NCBI GenBank assembly: GCA_947653315.1
Contig: CANTGP010000223.1
Location: 1-5,568 of the forward strand
Length of the DNA: 5,568 bases
Direction of reading: 5' to 3'
Source of the DNA: an uncultured Lachnospiraceae bacterium
GTDB taxonomy: Bacteria; Bacillota; Clostridia; Lachnospirales; Lachnospiraceae
Of this stretch, positions 5,551 through 5,568 are shown one piece after another. Each line of letters opens with the position of its first letter. Within the stretch, counting starts at the first letter, position 1. A program made the translations under genes and the position numbers. The notes beneath the pieces are model-generated. The model saw only the letters and a list, made by a program, of their open reading frames with translations, was not told where the DNA came from and ran no database searches.

Positions 5551-5568
5551 ACTTTTTTCCTCCTTCTT

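Overview
The window looks like chromosomal DNA of a Gram-positive anaerobe of the Clostridia, most likely Lachnospiraceae. The reasons are a class III (Bacillus/Clostridium-type) fructose-1,6-bisphosphatase, strong AGGAGG-type ribosome binding sites, a Gram-positive lipoprotein signal, moderate G+C with AT-rich gene borders, and a cold-shock protein tail of the Firmicute form. The family assignment is inference from gene content; no 16S or other marker is present.

Layout, left to right. Positions 1-76 (+) are the last codons of a cold-shock protein. An AT-rich, gene-free stretch of about 215 bp follows, with several inverted and tandem repeats, and ends in a strong, probably bidirectional terminator (251-286). 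A stand-alone hisA (294-1100, -) comes next; its protein is of the eukaryotic (yeast His6) type rather than the usual bacterial HisA. A divergent control region (about 1101-1223) contains a perfect 7-bp dyad next to a -10-like hexamer. A small lipoprotein gene (1224-1736, +) encodes a signal peptide, a lipobox and a very acidic Asn/Thr/Gly/Asp-rich mature chain. A second bidirectional hairpin terminator (1747-1779) separates it from the converging genes.

The right two thirds are a minus-strand cluster read dapA -> dapB -> fbp (5550 down to 1791). DapA and DapB catalyse the first two committed steps of diaminopimelate/lysine synthesis, supplying peptidoglycan and protein. Fbp is the gluconeogenic fructose-1,6-bisphosphatase. 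fbp starts 20 nt after dapB ends, so the two are probably co-transcribed. dapA and dapB are separated by 140 bp that carry a compact element (4549-4642) folding into two adjacent long hairpins. Its wobble pairs and a G(CUUG)C tetraloop favour folding of the plus strand, opposite to the operon. This is the least explained object in the window and may be a dispersed intergenic repeat or an RNA element.

Most of the window is ordinary housekeeping metabolism. No phage, insertion sequence, CRISPR, tRNA or rRNA was seen, and no clear new multi-gene system. The points worth following are the dapA-dapB element, the eukaryote-type HisA, the low-complexity lipoprotein with its dyad-bearing promoter region, and the untranslated region after the cold-shock gene.
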